Source: Lineus longissimus (Eukaryota; Nemertea; Pilidiophora; Heteronemertea; Lineidae). Taken from it: a stretch of 64,000 bases of DNA. Shown in pieces: positions 12,101-22,108 of the stretch; the first letter of the stretch is position 1; each line of letters begins with the position of its first letter. The stretch is from contig NC_088320.1 in the NCBI RefSeq assembly GCF_910592395.1, positions 6,448,001 through 6,512,000 of the forward strand, in the 5' to 3' direction. A program made the translations under genes and the position numbers. Under the pieces are notes generated by a model. That model saw only the letters and a program-made list of their open reading frames with translations, had not been told where the DNA came from and did not search any database.

Positions 12101-12701
12101 ATTCTTGGTAGAACCAGTCTATTGAAGTTGCCCTCTGGACAGGCAAACTCAGTACGGATTTCAGTGTTCAAGTTGAATGGAAATTACCATGGTGATGCTG
12201 GGCCGAAATTTGTGGGTGAGGATGGCCTCGAGGAAAAGGGATGGAGGGGCCGTCTCCTGAGTGTCCTATCTGGATCGGCAGTACGCTGGAGACGAGGCTG
12301 AGTGGATATGATCAGCGTTTTAGTTGCTTGTCTTAGACAGTCACTGCTCATGACAAGATATAGCAGAATCTCTTTATTAAGGTCACCCTTGTGACGGACA
12401 ATTGCTGTCCTTACCGGTAAATAGAGAGAGGTGTCCTGACAAGAGCGGTCAAGTTGGATAAAAACAACCAACTTGGGTCCGAAACTAGTGTCCTTAAGAG
12501 GGTGTCCTTAACATAGGGGTATCTGCTGAGGGATGTTCCACTGTAGTTTTCATTTCTTATAACTCATCATGATTGTCTTGTAAATTTCAGGTCGCATCCC
12601 TTGTTGGTCATGAAGACGCCGTCCAGGCTGCCATGTTTGACAGAACGGGTGAATTCATGGTGTCTGGCGGAAGTGATTGCTCGATTAGGATCTGGACGTA
12701 G
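6130..12701 (+). CDS. SPAG16: sperm-associated antigen 16 / PF20, axonemal WD-repeat protein, 13 coding exons
   Basis: Central-pair apparatus protein of motile cilia and flagella (Chlamydomonas PF20), also linked to sperm nuclear functions. Exons: 6130-6169, 6855-6974, 7287-7476, 7693-7830, 8036-8143, 8535-8722, 9354-9505, 9838-9971, 10309-10452, 10729-10914, 11277-11469, 11852-12043, 12591-12701. All phases agree and give 631 residues, the length of the human protein. A LisH-like helix (FLVKMGMGRTLDSFQ) lies near residues 95-116, a charged coiled coil at about 130-265 (HRMHHKRVVQEKNKLIND is nearly identical to human), and seven WD blades from about 345 with ends VKIWD, SKIWD, LSLWD, VKLWD and IRIWT. 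The start AAGATGGCG at 6130 encodes MATTYDENKFYLE, matching the family's ..YYLE. The exon 2 acceptor at 6853-6854 is the least certain junction. AATAAA lies at 13329-13334. Confidence 0.96.
6490..6653. mobile_element. foldback/MITE element in SPAG16 intron 1
   Basis: The arms 'CACTATAG..ATCCATGCAC' and 'GATTGGGAACAACGTTTAC' at the left (about 6490-6540) are repeated as the reverse complement at 6615-6653, almost perfectly over about 35 bp. The ~70-bp core holds several CACGTCAC/GTGACG words that could pair again. No coding capacity. The geometry fits a non-autonomous foldback DNA element. Confidence 0.7.
6685..6718. repeat. perfect short hairpin
   Basis: ACCATGGAGGTATT is followed after a 6-base loop by its exact reverse complement, giving a 14-bp perfect stem. 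It lies 30 bp from the foldback element in the same intron. It could be a tiny MITE footprint or an extruding hairpin. It is too short to support a pre-miRNA. Confidence 0.6.
8254..8416 (+). mobile_element. MITE family A, full-length copy, SPAG16 intron 5
   Basis: About 165 bp with terminal inverted repeats GTAGAGCCTCCCTTA (left) and GAGGTTCTACCGTA (right). The internal words CTCTCTATTAAGGACA appear in both orientations. It carries a CCAAATTGG core shared with the copies at 9.1, 12.4, 12.9, 26.3 and 27.8 kb. No ORF. Confidence 0.75.
8780..8889. mobile_element. MITE family B, copy in SPAG16 intron 6
   Basis: 110 bp. A 30-bp arm beginning GATATGAATAAAGACTAG is repeated inverted at the right end with one or two mismatches. 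The core carries TGTACAGAAAGGCCTGGTG. The whole element is matched by 17193-17298. Confidence 0.8.
9140..9304 (-). mobile_element. MITE family A, full-length copy, SPAG16 intron 6
   Basis: Begins ACAGTAGAACCTCTCTG and ends GGGAGGTTCTACTGTA, a clean inverted terminus of about 14 bp. It is inverted relative to the 8.25-kb copy. It carries the core CCAATTTGGGACCAAAACT. Confidence 0.8.
10457..10505 (-). mobile_element. MITE family A, truncated end, next to exon 9
   Basis: Only the first ~48 bp of the family (TAGAACCTCTCTATTAAGG, then the GGGACTGAC word) are present, starting 5-6 bp after the exon 9 splice donor of SPAG16 at 10452. It is a 3'-truncated or internally deleted copy that abuts the splice site. 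Confidence 0.65.
11070..11150 (+). repeat. 80-bp dispersed repeat, copy 1
   Basis: The segment runs from TCTTCTTCGG through CTCTGCACTTGGAGG and TCTCCAGGGAG to ATGAG. It matches 54040-54112 at roughly 80% or better. No inverted termini are obvious. In SPAG16 intron 10. Confidence 0.6.
12068..12103. mobile_element. miniature solo derivative of MITE family B
   Basis: AATATCAATAAAGACTAG is followed at once by its approximate reverse complement ending ATTGATT, so the two family-B termini are fused with the core deleted. It lies 25 bp inside SPAG16 intron 12. Confidence 0.5.
12359..12547 (-). mobile_element. MITE family A, diverged copy, SPAG16 intron 12
   Basis: The termini TAGCAGAATCTCTTTATTAA and GGATGTTCCACTGTAG are degenerate. 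The core CCAACTTGGGTCCGAAACT is conserved. Slightly longer than the other copies owing to small insertions. Confidence 0.7.
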
Positions 12702-13469
12702 ATGACCACATCGTCTTGACCTATGAGACAATGTAATCGAATAGCCAAGGACTCATGATACTTTCAAGGATATTTGAAAGAAGAAAATGTGGAGGCCAGG
12801 TTAAGACATATCCAAGGATAGCCTGGATAGCGCATAGCGGTCTTGTTTGACCTCTAGCCTACTCGTAACATGCATCAAAAATGTATTACTTTGAAAGTCA
12901 CTTTGAAGTACAGTAGAACCTCTCTATTAAGGACACCCTCTGGACCGACGAATGTTGTCCTTAATAGAGAGGTGTCCTGATAAGAGAGGTCAAATTGAAT
13001 GGAAACAACCTATGTGGGACCAGAACTAGTGTCCTTGATAGAGAGGCTGTACTTTATAGAGGGGTGTCTGCTAAGGGAGGTTTCACTGTAAAACGTTCTT
13101 GGATGTATTGAGTCAGCGTCTGGGTTGTTTTAATACCAGTGTCTCCCGCAGATTCTCACACACAATTGTACAGTTTAACTTGGGTCAAGCAATTTAGCGA
13201 TGACAAATTTTTCCATCTTCTGGATAGATGGACTTGTATGTATTAATGTATTTATGTACTTTCAGTAGCCGTCCATAAAAATATATCTTTGTGTATAAAT
13301 GAGGGTTGATAAGATAGTTACCAGAATGAATAAATTAATTGTCTATTTTATGAGGGACATGACATGTAAATAATTAAACCATTTGTTGATATAAAGATTA
13401 AGTCTGCTTTGTTGTTATAAGGTGACGCAGATGTTGCATCTTATTCCGGTGACTAGTCAGACTAGTAAA
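12702..13469 (+). other. SPAG16 3' UTR and flank
   Basis: Contains MITE copy 12909-13091 and a poly(A) signal AATAAA at 13329-13334. Nothing else recognised before the satellite begins. Confidence 0.6.
12909..13091 (-). mobile_element. MITE family A, full-length copy in SPAG16 3' UTR
   Basis: TACAGTAGAACCTCTCTATT at the left and GGGAGGTTTCACTGTA at the right. It is 208 bp after the SPAG16 stop and before the AATAAA, so it should be present in the mRNA, where it can form a long hairpin. Confidence 0.75.
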
Positions 13470-16400
13470 AACTGTCGAAAGTCTGCCACCACTGGCCATG
13501 GTTGACTGTCTCTGGTGTGGCCAGCTGGGATCAAATTGTAGTTGGTGTCGTCCTTCGAGGCAATGATAGTCACATCTGACCCATCTAGCAGAGACTGAAC
13601 AGGACGGGCTCCTAAAAGTACCCCATTCCTCAACACCTAGTCAGTGCTGAGAAATAGAGACAATGTTATCCTTAGAGGTAATGATGGTCACATCCGACCC
13701 TATCTAGCAGACAGGACTGGCCAAAGCTCCTAAAAGAACCATTCCTCAACCCTTGGTCAGAACTGTGACATAGAGACAACAATGTCCTTCGAGGTAATGG
13801 TTGTCACCTGAGCCCATCTAGCAGAGACAGGACTGGGCAAGGCTCCTAAAAAACCATTCCTCAAGGCATGGTCAGTATTGAAACGTAAAGGCAATGAGAG
13901 TCTCATCCGAGCCCACCCAGCAGAGAGAGGACAGCAGGGCCCTTAAATGAATACCATTCCTCAACGTCTGGTCAGCACTGAGACATACAGACAATGATGT
14001 CCTTTGAGGCAATGATAGTATCATCCGACCCTATCTAACAGTGACAGAACTGGCCAAAGCTCCTCCATTCCTCAACCCCTGGTCAGTGCTGAGACAACGA
14101 CATGATGATGTCCTTTGAGGTTCTGATAGTCACATCTGAGCCCATTTAGCAAAGACAGGACTGGCCAAGGAACCTAAATGAACACCATTCCTCAACTGCT
14201 GGTCAGTCGTAGACATAGAGACAGTGTTGTCCTTGATAATGGTAATGATAGTGACACCCGACCCCGTCAGGACAGGCCAGGCCAGGACATGCACCAAAGT
14301 TGACAACATTCGCCAATGCCAGTCTTGAACATACAGACAATTACGTCCATAGAGGCGACGATAGTCTTTTCTTTATCCCATAGGCATAGAGCCAGGACAG
14401 GCCAAGGCACCAAAGTTAACACCATTCGCCAATGCCTGGTCAGTCTTGAATACAGACAATGATGTCCTTAGGGCCAATGATAATTTCTTCCGACCCCATC
14501 TAGCAGAGACAGTAGAGGACAGGCCAAAGCTCCTAAATATGTACATTCCTCAACGCACACCTGGTCAGGACTGAGACATAGAGACAATAATGGCCCTTAA
14601 GGCAATGATAATCACATCCGACCCAATCAAGCACAGACAGGACTGGCCAAGGCTCCTAAATGAACCATGCCTCAACGACTGGTCAGGACTGAGCAATAAA
14701 GCCAATGATGTTCTTTGAGGCGATGTTAGTAACATCTGAGCCCATCTGGCAGTGGCAGGACTGGCCAAACTCCTAAAAGGACCATTTCTCAAAGCCTGGT
14801 CGGAACTGGGACATAGAGACAATGTTGTCCTTTGAGGCAATGATAGTCTCATCAGAGCCCATCTAGCAGTGACATGACTGGCCAATGCACCTAGAGCATA
14901 CAGACAATGATGTCCTTAGAGGCGACGATAGTCACATATTATCCCATCAAGTAGAGGCAGGAGAGGCCAGGGCACCTAAATGATGTCATTCCTCAACACC
15001 TGGTCAGTACTGAGACATAGAGAAAATGATGTCCTCAGAGGTAATGATAGTCGCATCCGAGCCCATCTGGCTGAGACAGGACTCGACTGGTCAATGCACC
15101 ACAGTAAACACCATCGCCAATGCCTTGACTACAGACAATGGTGTCCTTAGAGGCGACGATAATCACATCTTACTCCATCTAGTAGAGACAGGACAGGCCA
15201 GGGCACCTATAATGAATGCTATTCCTCAACACCTGGTCAGTACCGAGGCACAGCCAATGTTGTCCTTATAGGCGACGATAGTCACATCTTATCCCATCTG
15301 TACATCAAGGACAGTCAGGACAAGGCACCAAAGTTAACACCATTCACCAATGCCTGGTCAGTCTTGAACATACAGACAATAGAAGCGACGATAGTCACAA
15401 CTTATCCCATCCAGTAGAGCCAGGATACCAAAGTTAATACAATTCGCCAAAGCCTGGTCAGTCTTGAATACAGACAATGATGTCCTTAGGGCCAATGATA
15501 GTCTCATCGGACCCCACCTAGCAGAGACAGGACAGGCCAAGGCTCCTAAATATGAACCATTCCTCAACGAACACATGATCAGGACTGAGACATAGAGACC
15601 ATAACGTCCTTATAGGCAATGACAATCACATCCGACCCAATCAAGCAGAGACCGGAGTGGCCAAGGCTCCTAAATGAACAATTCCTCAACGCCTGGTCAG
15701 GAATGAGACAATGATGTCCTTTGAGGCGATGATAGTCACATCTGAGCCCATCTAGAAGAGACAGGACTGGGCAAGGGTCCTAAAAAAACATTCCTCAACT
15801 CATGGTCAGTACTGAAACATTGAAACAATGATGTCCTTATAGGCAGATATAGTCACATCGGACCCAATCGATCGAGCAAAGCCACCAGATCGGCCAAGGC
15901 TCTTAACTGAATTATACCTCATAAACCTGACGAGAACCGACAATGATGTCCTTCCAGGTAACGATAGTCGCATCTGACCCCATTTAGCAGAGATAAGACT
16001 GGCCTAGTCACCCATATGAACACCATTCCTCACCGCCTAGTCAGCATCCAGACATACAGACAATAAAAAAGTTCTTTGAAGTAATGATAGTCACATCTGA
16101 TCCCATCTATATAACAGAGATAGGACTGGCCAATGCACCTATCTGAACACCATTTCTCAACTCCTGTCAGCACTGAGTATGAGGCAATGGTAGTCTCATC
16201 CGACCCCATCTAGCAGAGAGAGAATAGGCCAGGGCACCTACATGAACACCATTCGCCAATGCCTGGTCAGTCTTGAATACAGACAATGATGTCCATAGAT
16301 GCTATGCTAGTCACATCTTATCCCATCTAGTAAAGACAGGACAGGCCAGGGCACCTAGAATGATGCCATTCCTCAACACTAGGTCAGTACTGAGACATAC

Positions 16401-17550
16401 ATACAATGATGTCCTCAGAGGGAATGATAGTCGCATCCGAGCCCATCTAGCAGAGACAGGACTCGACTGGCCAGGGCACCAAAGTTAACACCACACGCCA
16501 ATGCCTGATCAGTATGGAGACATACAGACCATATATCCTTCGAGGCAATGATAGTCCCATCCGACCCCATCTAGCAGAGAGAGACTGGGTCAGGGCATCT
16601 AAATGAACACCTTTCCTCAACGCCTGGTCAGTACGGAGACATAGAGACAATGATGTCCTTTCAGGTAATGATAGTCACATCTGAATCCATTTAGCAGAGA
16701 AGGGACTGGCCCCATATGAACACCATTTTTCAATGCCTGGTCAGAACTGAGACATAGTTGTCCTTTGAGGCGACGCTAGTCACACCCAACACTATCTGGT
16801 AGAGACAGGACAGGCTAGGGCACCCAAATGAACACCATTCGTCAATGCCTGGTCAGTCTTGAATACGGACTATGATGTCCTTAGAGGCGATGATAGTCAC
16901 ATCTTACACAATCTAGTAGAGACAGAGCAAGCCATTCCTCAACACCTGGTCAGTTAGTTTTGAGACACAATTAGAGGCAGAGATAGTCACATCCGACCCA
17001 AATCGCAGACAGGACATACAGGCAATGATCTAGTCACAATCGTGTCACAGCCAACACACAGGACAAACAAATGGTGCTCAATACCTATGGATATCGTCTG
17101 TAGACTAAAGGTGATGATGGTCACAATCAAATTCCACAACTATCAGACACAATCTTAGACATGAAACCCTGGTCAATATCGAGATATGGGACGATATGAA
17201 TAAAGACTAGCAAATGCTTCACTTCAGTTCTGTACAGAAAGGCCTAGTGCAAAGGTACATGGAGTTTTAAATAAAAGCATTTGTTGGTCTTTCGTATCGC
17301 CCATTGAGGCAATGATAATCACAATCAGATACCAGCCGTCACTAGAGACACGACAAGCTCACTTGCAATAGCCCCAACAGAGTCAGGGCGCCTCTTTCTG
17401 GGTTTACAGTAAATGTTTACACAACCCAGACATGAAGACAATGCCATACTCTCTGGGCAATGATAGTCACATCCCCCCTGAGCGACAGGACTGCCCTGGG
17501 CGCCCGAATGTAAACATCTTGAAGACGATGAGACAAAGTTGAAAGCAGGA
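13470..17550. repeat. satellite array, unit about 120 bp, about 30 diverged units with higher-order duplications
   Basis: Each unit has the same order of words: GACAATGATGTCCTTTGAGG, AATGATAGTCACATC, CGACCCCATCTAGCAGAGAC, AGGACTGGCCAAGG, CTCCTAAATGAACACCATTC, then CTCAACGCCTGGTCAGTACT and GAGACATAGA. Anchors recur every 95-125 bp. Two unit types alternate: A (CATTCCTCAACGCCTGG, CAGTACTGAGACATAG) and B (CATTCGCCAATGCCTGG, CAGTCTTGAATACAG, CATCTTATCCCATC). Multi-unit blocks are duplicated at about 1.03 kb (14440 and 15470) and about 1.39 kb (14980 and 16370). Many frameshifting indels; every reading frame is interrupted, so it is not protein coding. The array decays from about 16950 and contains a MITE at 17193-17298. 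Confidence 0.9.
17193..17298. mobile_element. MITE family B, copy inserted in the satellite
   Basis: Begins GATATGAATAAAGACTAG and ends with the inverted form, partly decayed (GTCTTTCGTATCG). Satellite-type sequence continues on both sides, so the element inserted after the array had formed. About 85-90% identical to 8780-8889 by eye. Confidence 0.75.
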
Positions 17551-18870
17551 ATAAATTTTATGAGTTTTATTTCCCCCAATCAGCAATATTCGACAATATG
17601 ATAATCTGAACTGTAGTTGTAATGGTGTTGTCTGTGGATCCATTCCAATTCACACCGGCTTCATCCATCATCTCTTGGAAAGTTCTTGGCACAGTTCAAA
17701 GAATATAGGATCATGGTATTTGACCAATATTGAGATTGTGACACTAATGACAAGCCCACATTCAAAGAAGCTGGACAATCAAGCATTTCCGATGCTGATG
17801 CTAGTTTTTCAATGATCTATATAACCCATAGTTGTCTTGACCATCTTACTTACACAAGAGTTTCATATTCATGTGTTGTCATTGGAATCACAATCGCAAA
17901 AGGTCATACCAGAGTTGATCTTGATTGGTAAGTATCAATCACTACGTAACCATCTTCAGGGATCGGTGATCTTCAGATGCAGCACTGCATCCCAGGACGT
18001 CTTGGGATCAGTATCCAAAACGACACAGTAATATGTTCGAACAGCACAAATCCATCCGATCAGCTTCATGGCATTGTGCAATAATCGTCTCAAATCTCCG
18101 ACAGCATCAGAGGACCAAGAGTTCCATTGATAGTTCGAATCGCTCTCGTCTCACAGTCAAATTTGTGCCAGCTCCATCTGTCCTCTCAAGTTTAAGAAGT
18201 TTACCAAACAACCTGCAACACAATCTAGAGATCTGACAGCAAAGGCTGTGCTTTTGATTAGTAAGGTTTTTTTAATGGGATGGGGCGAGGGCAAGTATGG
18301 CTTCAAGGTCTCCATCCATTATTCAGTGTTTTATCAGGCGGGTAAAGGCCATTTTTGAAGTTTGAATATGAAATAATTTAGTATGACGTACAATTATACT
18401 TTACTTAAGACCATTCAGATGAGATTGGAAATGATTAGCAAATGGTCAACTCAGCTCGACAGAGACGATGGTAATTTTTACCGGTACAAGTAGACACGAA
18501 AACATGTATCCCTTATGTCCGTCAGACAAGCAGTGAATTCAAGATGAAGGCCTCTAGGACAATGTAGGACGAGGGGAGGCGAGAAATGAGCAATGGCATT
18601 TTGGACAATTCTCAAGACTTCGCCAGAGGGAGCAAAAACACTTCCGTCAATGCCTGGCATAGTCTCTGGTCAAAAATATTCCCTAGGAGGACTTTTTGTT
18701 GATAATAGCAAGTCCTCGGGAGGAAACAGCATGTTCATCTGATGAGATTCATTGTCAAAATAACCTTCTCCCCTACCCGTAGCAAATTCCTCAATTTGCT
18801 AACTGAATTCAATTCATTGGTAGCTTGTTGTCGCTTTGAAAATACTATACCCAATAGCATTTCCCCAAAC
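17551..18870. other. non-coding between satellite and CREBZF downstream exons
   Basis: No gene recognised. Short open frames occur on both strands. On the minus strand the stretch 18478-18660 is open and preceded by an AG at TATGCCAG. It could join to GACG|GTTC inside the exon at 18871-18955 in phase, but that donor is weak. Confidence 0.4.
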
Positions 18871-19469
18871 CTAAGTCCATTCCCCAAGATGTCTCCCGCA
18901 CATTGAGTGCTCTTGCAATGTAGAACCGTCATCCATCGACAAGTCCAGAAGAGTGCTAGGAAAAATGGAAAGAGAGTTCATGAGTATCAGAAAATTCAAA
19001 CACGCCACATTCATACAATGAACAACTTCAGGATGAAGGGAAACAGATTGAAAGTCTATTTACTTTCCATGCACACAAGGGCGGCAACCCCAACTAAAAC
19101 ATTTGATTTTTTTGAGTCCATAGGGTCAATGCATTGAAACTTCCAAAATTTTCAATTCTTTTATTTGTGTCCTCAACACTGAAGTCATTCACCCACACAC
19201 AAATCGACATGCAATGTACTACAGACAGTGAAGTTCCCATCAGTAGGACAAGACACTGTGTAACTGATCAAATGATAAGCGCTTCTCAGGAAATGTCTTT
19301 CTGGTTGAGCGGCTGCTGCAAGGTGTCGTCAGTCATTATCATTGTCACAAACGTCTGAAAGGGAAGACCTAAATCAAACACACGAGATACCTACCCTGGA
19401 ATAAATGAGTACAAGCTGGTCGGGCTGTCGGCGTAAGGTGCAGGGCCAAGACGAGCGCCATGAGGTGAT
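18871..19469 (-). CDS. CREBZF: alternative 3' coding exons of CREBZF (spliced isoform)
   Basis: Two minus-strand exons fit the CREBZF frame exactly. The stop codon of the intronless form sits in GCG TT|GTGAGC, a good donor (exon would end at 20055, phase 2). Exon 19395-19469 has acceptor TTTATCCTTCAG, a 1-nt prefix and encodes SPHGARLGPAPYADS then PTSLYSFIPG, with donor GTAGGT. Exon 18871-18955 has a strong acceptor (TTTCCATTTTTCCTAG), encodes TLLDLSMDDGSTLQEH and stops at TAG. Splicing would replace the terminal stop by about 52 residues without disturbing bZIP or the Cys-rich tail. This is inference from splice signals and phase. The exons could instead belong to a non-coding 3' UTR splice form. 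Confidence 0.45.
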
Positions 19470-20050
19470 CTGAAGGATAAAACTTACAAGATTAGTTGGG
19501 TCTTAGAAATGAAAGAAGTACAACAATTTTTAACAAAATTCTTTTAATTACCAAAACTATTCTTTTGTAATCGCTATGTACAAGTATGTCACCTGTAACA
19601 AGGTCAAACTCAAGCAGCACTCTACTTCAACATTTTTTAAAACCTGGTGGTAATTTTCTTTGAAGAATAATAAAAAGATTCACACACAGTTTTTACAGAC
19701 AGTTCTCCAAATGAAATTCAATCATCACATCTAAGGACTTGTCCTCTTACCACCAGACTTTAGAACATGTGAAATGCTTTTATCTGATAAAATTTTCATG
19801 TTCTTTTGCTTTTCTATTTTTACTCAATCTCTGATGTCCAATTTATATCATTTACAATTCAAAGACCTATCACTTTAACGATCCTGAATGATCTACAAGA
19901 CCAATGCAACACTTTTCACAACCTCACAACCAAGCAAGGTATCGGAATGTTTGTCTTAGTAGCACATCCAAGTAATTAGTGTCCCAACTGCCGCATGGGA
20001 TTCTAATCTTGTCAGCTTACAACGCCGCCTGGGATTCTCATTGTGTCAGC
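19470..20050 (-). other. CREBZF 3' UTR or terminal intron
   Basis: AT-rich minus-strand sequence between the CREBZF stop and the candidate alternative exon. It reads as 3' UTR if the donor at the stop is unused and as an intron if it is used. Includes a short direct repeat of AATCTTGTCAGCTTACAACG / CATTGTGTCAGCTCACAACG on the plus strand (about 20001 and 20037). Confidence 0.5.
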
Positions 20051-21220
20051 TCACAACGCATCCTTTGCACACTTTGAACAGAACTCGAGAGAAACTTTGT
20101 TTTTGTCGGCAACATGCAGACAAACGCCAGCAGAATATTTAGGCGCAATGCTCTTGGCCTTCTTTGCTGGTTTGCCTGAGTAGTCATGGTCCACGGCGGC
20201 TTGGCGTTTGCGCGAGAATGACGTTGACAGATTAACAGTTTCAACACCCTCAATGTTTTTTATGAGCGATGACAGAGCGCTCTGATTCGCTAACACCGAC
20301 TTTAGATACGCAATCTCGTCCTCATAAGCAGATTTCTCTGCATCCCAAACAGAAAACCTTTCCCTGATCTCAGCGTTCTCCTTTTTCAATTGTTCATTTT
20401 CCTTCTCAAGTGTAGCAACAAACTCCTTCTTTTTCTTCCTCTGGATACGGGCGTTGATGGCTTGTCGATTTCTGGCCTTAATGTCTGATACTTCGATTTT
20501 CTGAACACTCTCTGTTGCCTCCTCTGACATCTCCATCATGAAGTCTCTCAAGTGCTTGTTTGGGTTTGGGACATCAACCCTCCTTGGTGCCGTCAGTGCC
20601 ATCTGAACCTTTTTTGATGATGATAACTGACCGATGTCAACAGTTTGAATCTTGCGAGCGGTCCCCACTGGCGTACGAACACTAATCTTATTCTTATCCA
20701 CGAATGAAACAGACTTTCCTCCCGAACTTCGAACACTGATTTTGTCAGCAGTATCACTGTCTAAGTCTGACTGGTCAGTGCCACTCAGACTATCAACACT
20801 GCTCCCATTTCGACTAGCATCACGACGCAGACTAGTAAGATCTGCTACATCTAGTACAATATCCAGCACGTTTGTCACAAAGGCATCCCGATCCTTTACC
20901 TGCGGAAGGATGGGTGTCATGGGCCTAGGGACATCCCGCCTGGATGAACGCGTGTTGGGTTTCTGCATTACCGTAAGATCCACTGACTCCAGCTCTTCTA
21001 AGATGCTGCTGAATGCATCATCGTTCAGGTTAGGGTCGTAGTTGAGTTCCAAATCTTCCTGTCGGGGACTGGCGTCACCAATCACACTGCCACCAGTTCC
21101 ACTATCAACAGACTCGTGGCCAGGGGATTCTTTAGTTGACCAGGTTGGCAAGTCAAAGTCAACTTGGTCCCGCTCAAGTTCATCTAACAAGGAAGTATAA
21201 GAAAGGGTTTCAAAAGCCAT
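20051..21220 (-). CDS. CREBZF: CREBZF / Zhangfei-type bZIP transcription regulator, intronless form
   Basis: Nuclear bZIP protein that binds HCF-1 and modulates ATF/CREB, XBP1 and nuclear-receptor responses in vertebrates. 389 residues from MAFETLSY. An in-frame ATG at 21250 would add 10. The acidic Ser-rich N-half is lineage-variable. Basic region ARNRQAINARIQRKKKKE at about 249-266, leucine zipper at about 270-325 (LEKENEQLKKENAEI, then YLKSVLANQSALSSLI), HCF-binding motif DHDY at 344-347, and the family-specific C-terminal block AGVCLHV..NKVSLEFCSKC at about 364-385, nearly identical to human CREBZF. The Asn/Arg pattern in the basic region fits the CREBZF subfamily rather than CREB3 or XBP1. 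Two reverse CCAAT words (ATTGG) occur near 21613 and 21653 upstream. Single coding exon, with a splice donor overlapping the stop. Confidence 0.93.
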   Translation of the reverse strand: MAFETLSYTSLLDELERDQVDFDLPTWSTKESPGHESVDSGTGGSVIGDASPRQEDLELNYDPNLNDDAFSSILEELESVDLTVMQKPNTRSSRRDVPRPMTPILPQVKDRDAFVTNVLDIVLDVADLTSLRRDASRNGSSVDSLSGTDQSDLDSDTADKISVRSSGGKSVSFVDKNKISVRTPVGTARKIQTVDIGQLSSSKKVQMALTAPRRVDVPNPNKHLRDFMMEMSEEATESVQKIEVSDIKARNRQAINARIQRKKKKEFVATLEKENEQLKKENAEIRERFSVWDAEKSAYEDEIAYLKSVLANQSALSSLIKNIEGVETVNLSTSFSRKRQAAVDHDYSGKPAKKAKSIAPKYSAGVCLHVADKNKVSLEFCSKCAKDAL

Positions 21221-21720
21221 TCTGAGAATTATATAGTCAGCACAGTACAAACACAGTTGTTATACAGTTATCTTTTTGAAATAATCTGCTTGGTCAGCAA
21301 GTCTCAAGGTTCAGACTGAGTCATGCATGTAAAATGTACGTGTGAGATTTCTGGGTTCTGAGCACAGAACTTTTTCCACACAAACTTGTCCGAAGTTACC
21401 TCCCAGGTGAATGTTACTCGTGGATCCTTCGATATGTTTCGTCTAGGTGACCTTAGTAACACTATCAATATCAATAACTGGGTAAAGTTCACCAAAATCA
21501 CAACAAAACTCACCAAATCTTCAGAAATACGGAGATGCCGTTGTGAAATCTTCAGGGCAACTGCCGCTCACGCACAGAACAAGAAATCCCTACAGGCGTT
21601 AACTCGTTTCTTATTGGCTACTTGAACAAATCCACGTTCTCTTCACTCTCTTGATTGGTCCGTATTTTTGGATATTACGTCAGGTTTATCCGGTGGAAAA
21701 CGTCGTGAAATCGTAGGGGC
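21221..21720 (-). promoter_or_regulatory. CREBZF 5' UTR and probable promoter region
   Basis: Minus-strand upstream region with two CCAAT boxes (plus strand TTATTGGCTA at about 21611 and TTGATTGGTCC at about 21650) 40 bp apart, and CGTCA/ACGTCGTG words near 21678-21708. No TATA box seen. The transcription start is not determinable from sequence alone. Confidence 0.4.
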
Positions 21721-21916
21721 AAATAACACAATTCCATGTGCACATACCCATAGAAAATAAATCTAAATTAATCAAAAATGTGGGCACATGTTGTCTTAAA
21801 TCAAGTAATTTAAAAACAAGAAATCACCTTGATCCCGAAAATTATGCCTATAAGTACGATACGAATGGTAGAAATGTTAGATTAGATATGTATTGCGGAT
21901 TGATATTTTAGGAAAA

Positions 21917-22108
21917 TTACAGTTTTATACGGGGTGCGATGTCCTCCAAAACAACTGGCAAATTGATATTGGGCGCGTCTAGACTCATGGGGCAGTCCAT
22001 TACGCCATCCTTATTGGATCTACTTATGGCATAGAACGTTGCCGGTCCAATGCGTCCGTAATGTAGGTTCGTCAGGAATACCCTGGGAATACTAACGTTG
22101 AAAGTCAT
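21917..22108 (-). CDS. small 63-codon ORF of unknown status
   Basis: Open from ATG at 22108 to a stop at 21917; it begins MTFNVSIPRVFLTNLHYG and contains MDCPMSLDAPNINLPVV. Composition is protein-like, but no family is recognised and no splice context is obvious. It lies 0.7 kb upstream of CREBZF on the same strand. It could be an exon, a relic, or chance. Confidence 0.2.
   Translation of the reverse strand: MTFNVSIPRVFLTNLHYGRIGPATFYAISRSNKDGVMDCPMSLDAPNINLPVVLEDIAPRIKL

Noticed and set aside
14565-16650. 60-106-codon open frames in the satellite
   Set aside because: They follow the tandem unit on both strands with frameshifts between copies; not conserved as protein.
13470-17550. Possible CRISPR-like array
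   Set aside because: The repeats are diverged along the whole unit, there are no unique spacers, and the context is animal.
18478-18660. Extra CREBZF 3' exon (frame IDGSVFAPSGEVL)
   Set aside because: It would require the weak donor GACG|GTTC inside the preceding exon; the simpler model stops at 18871.
20652-21041. 129-codon plus-strand open frame opposite CREBZF
   Set aside because: Shadow of the CREBZF coding frame.
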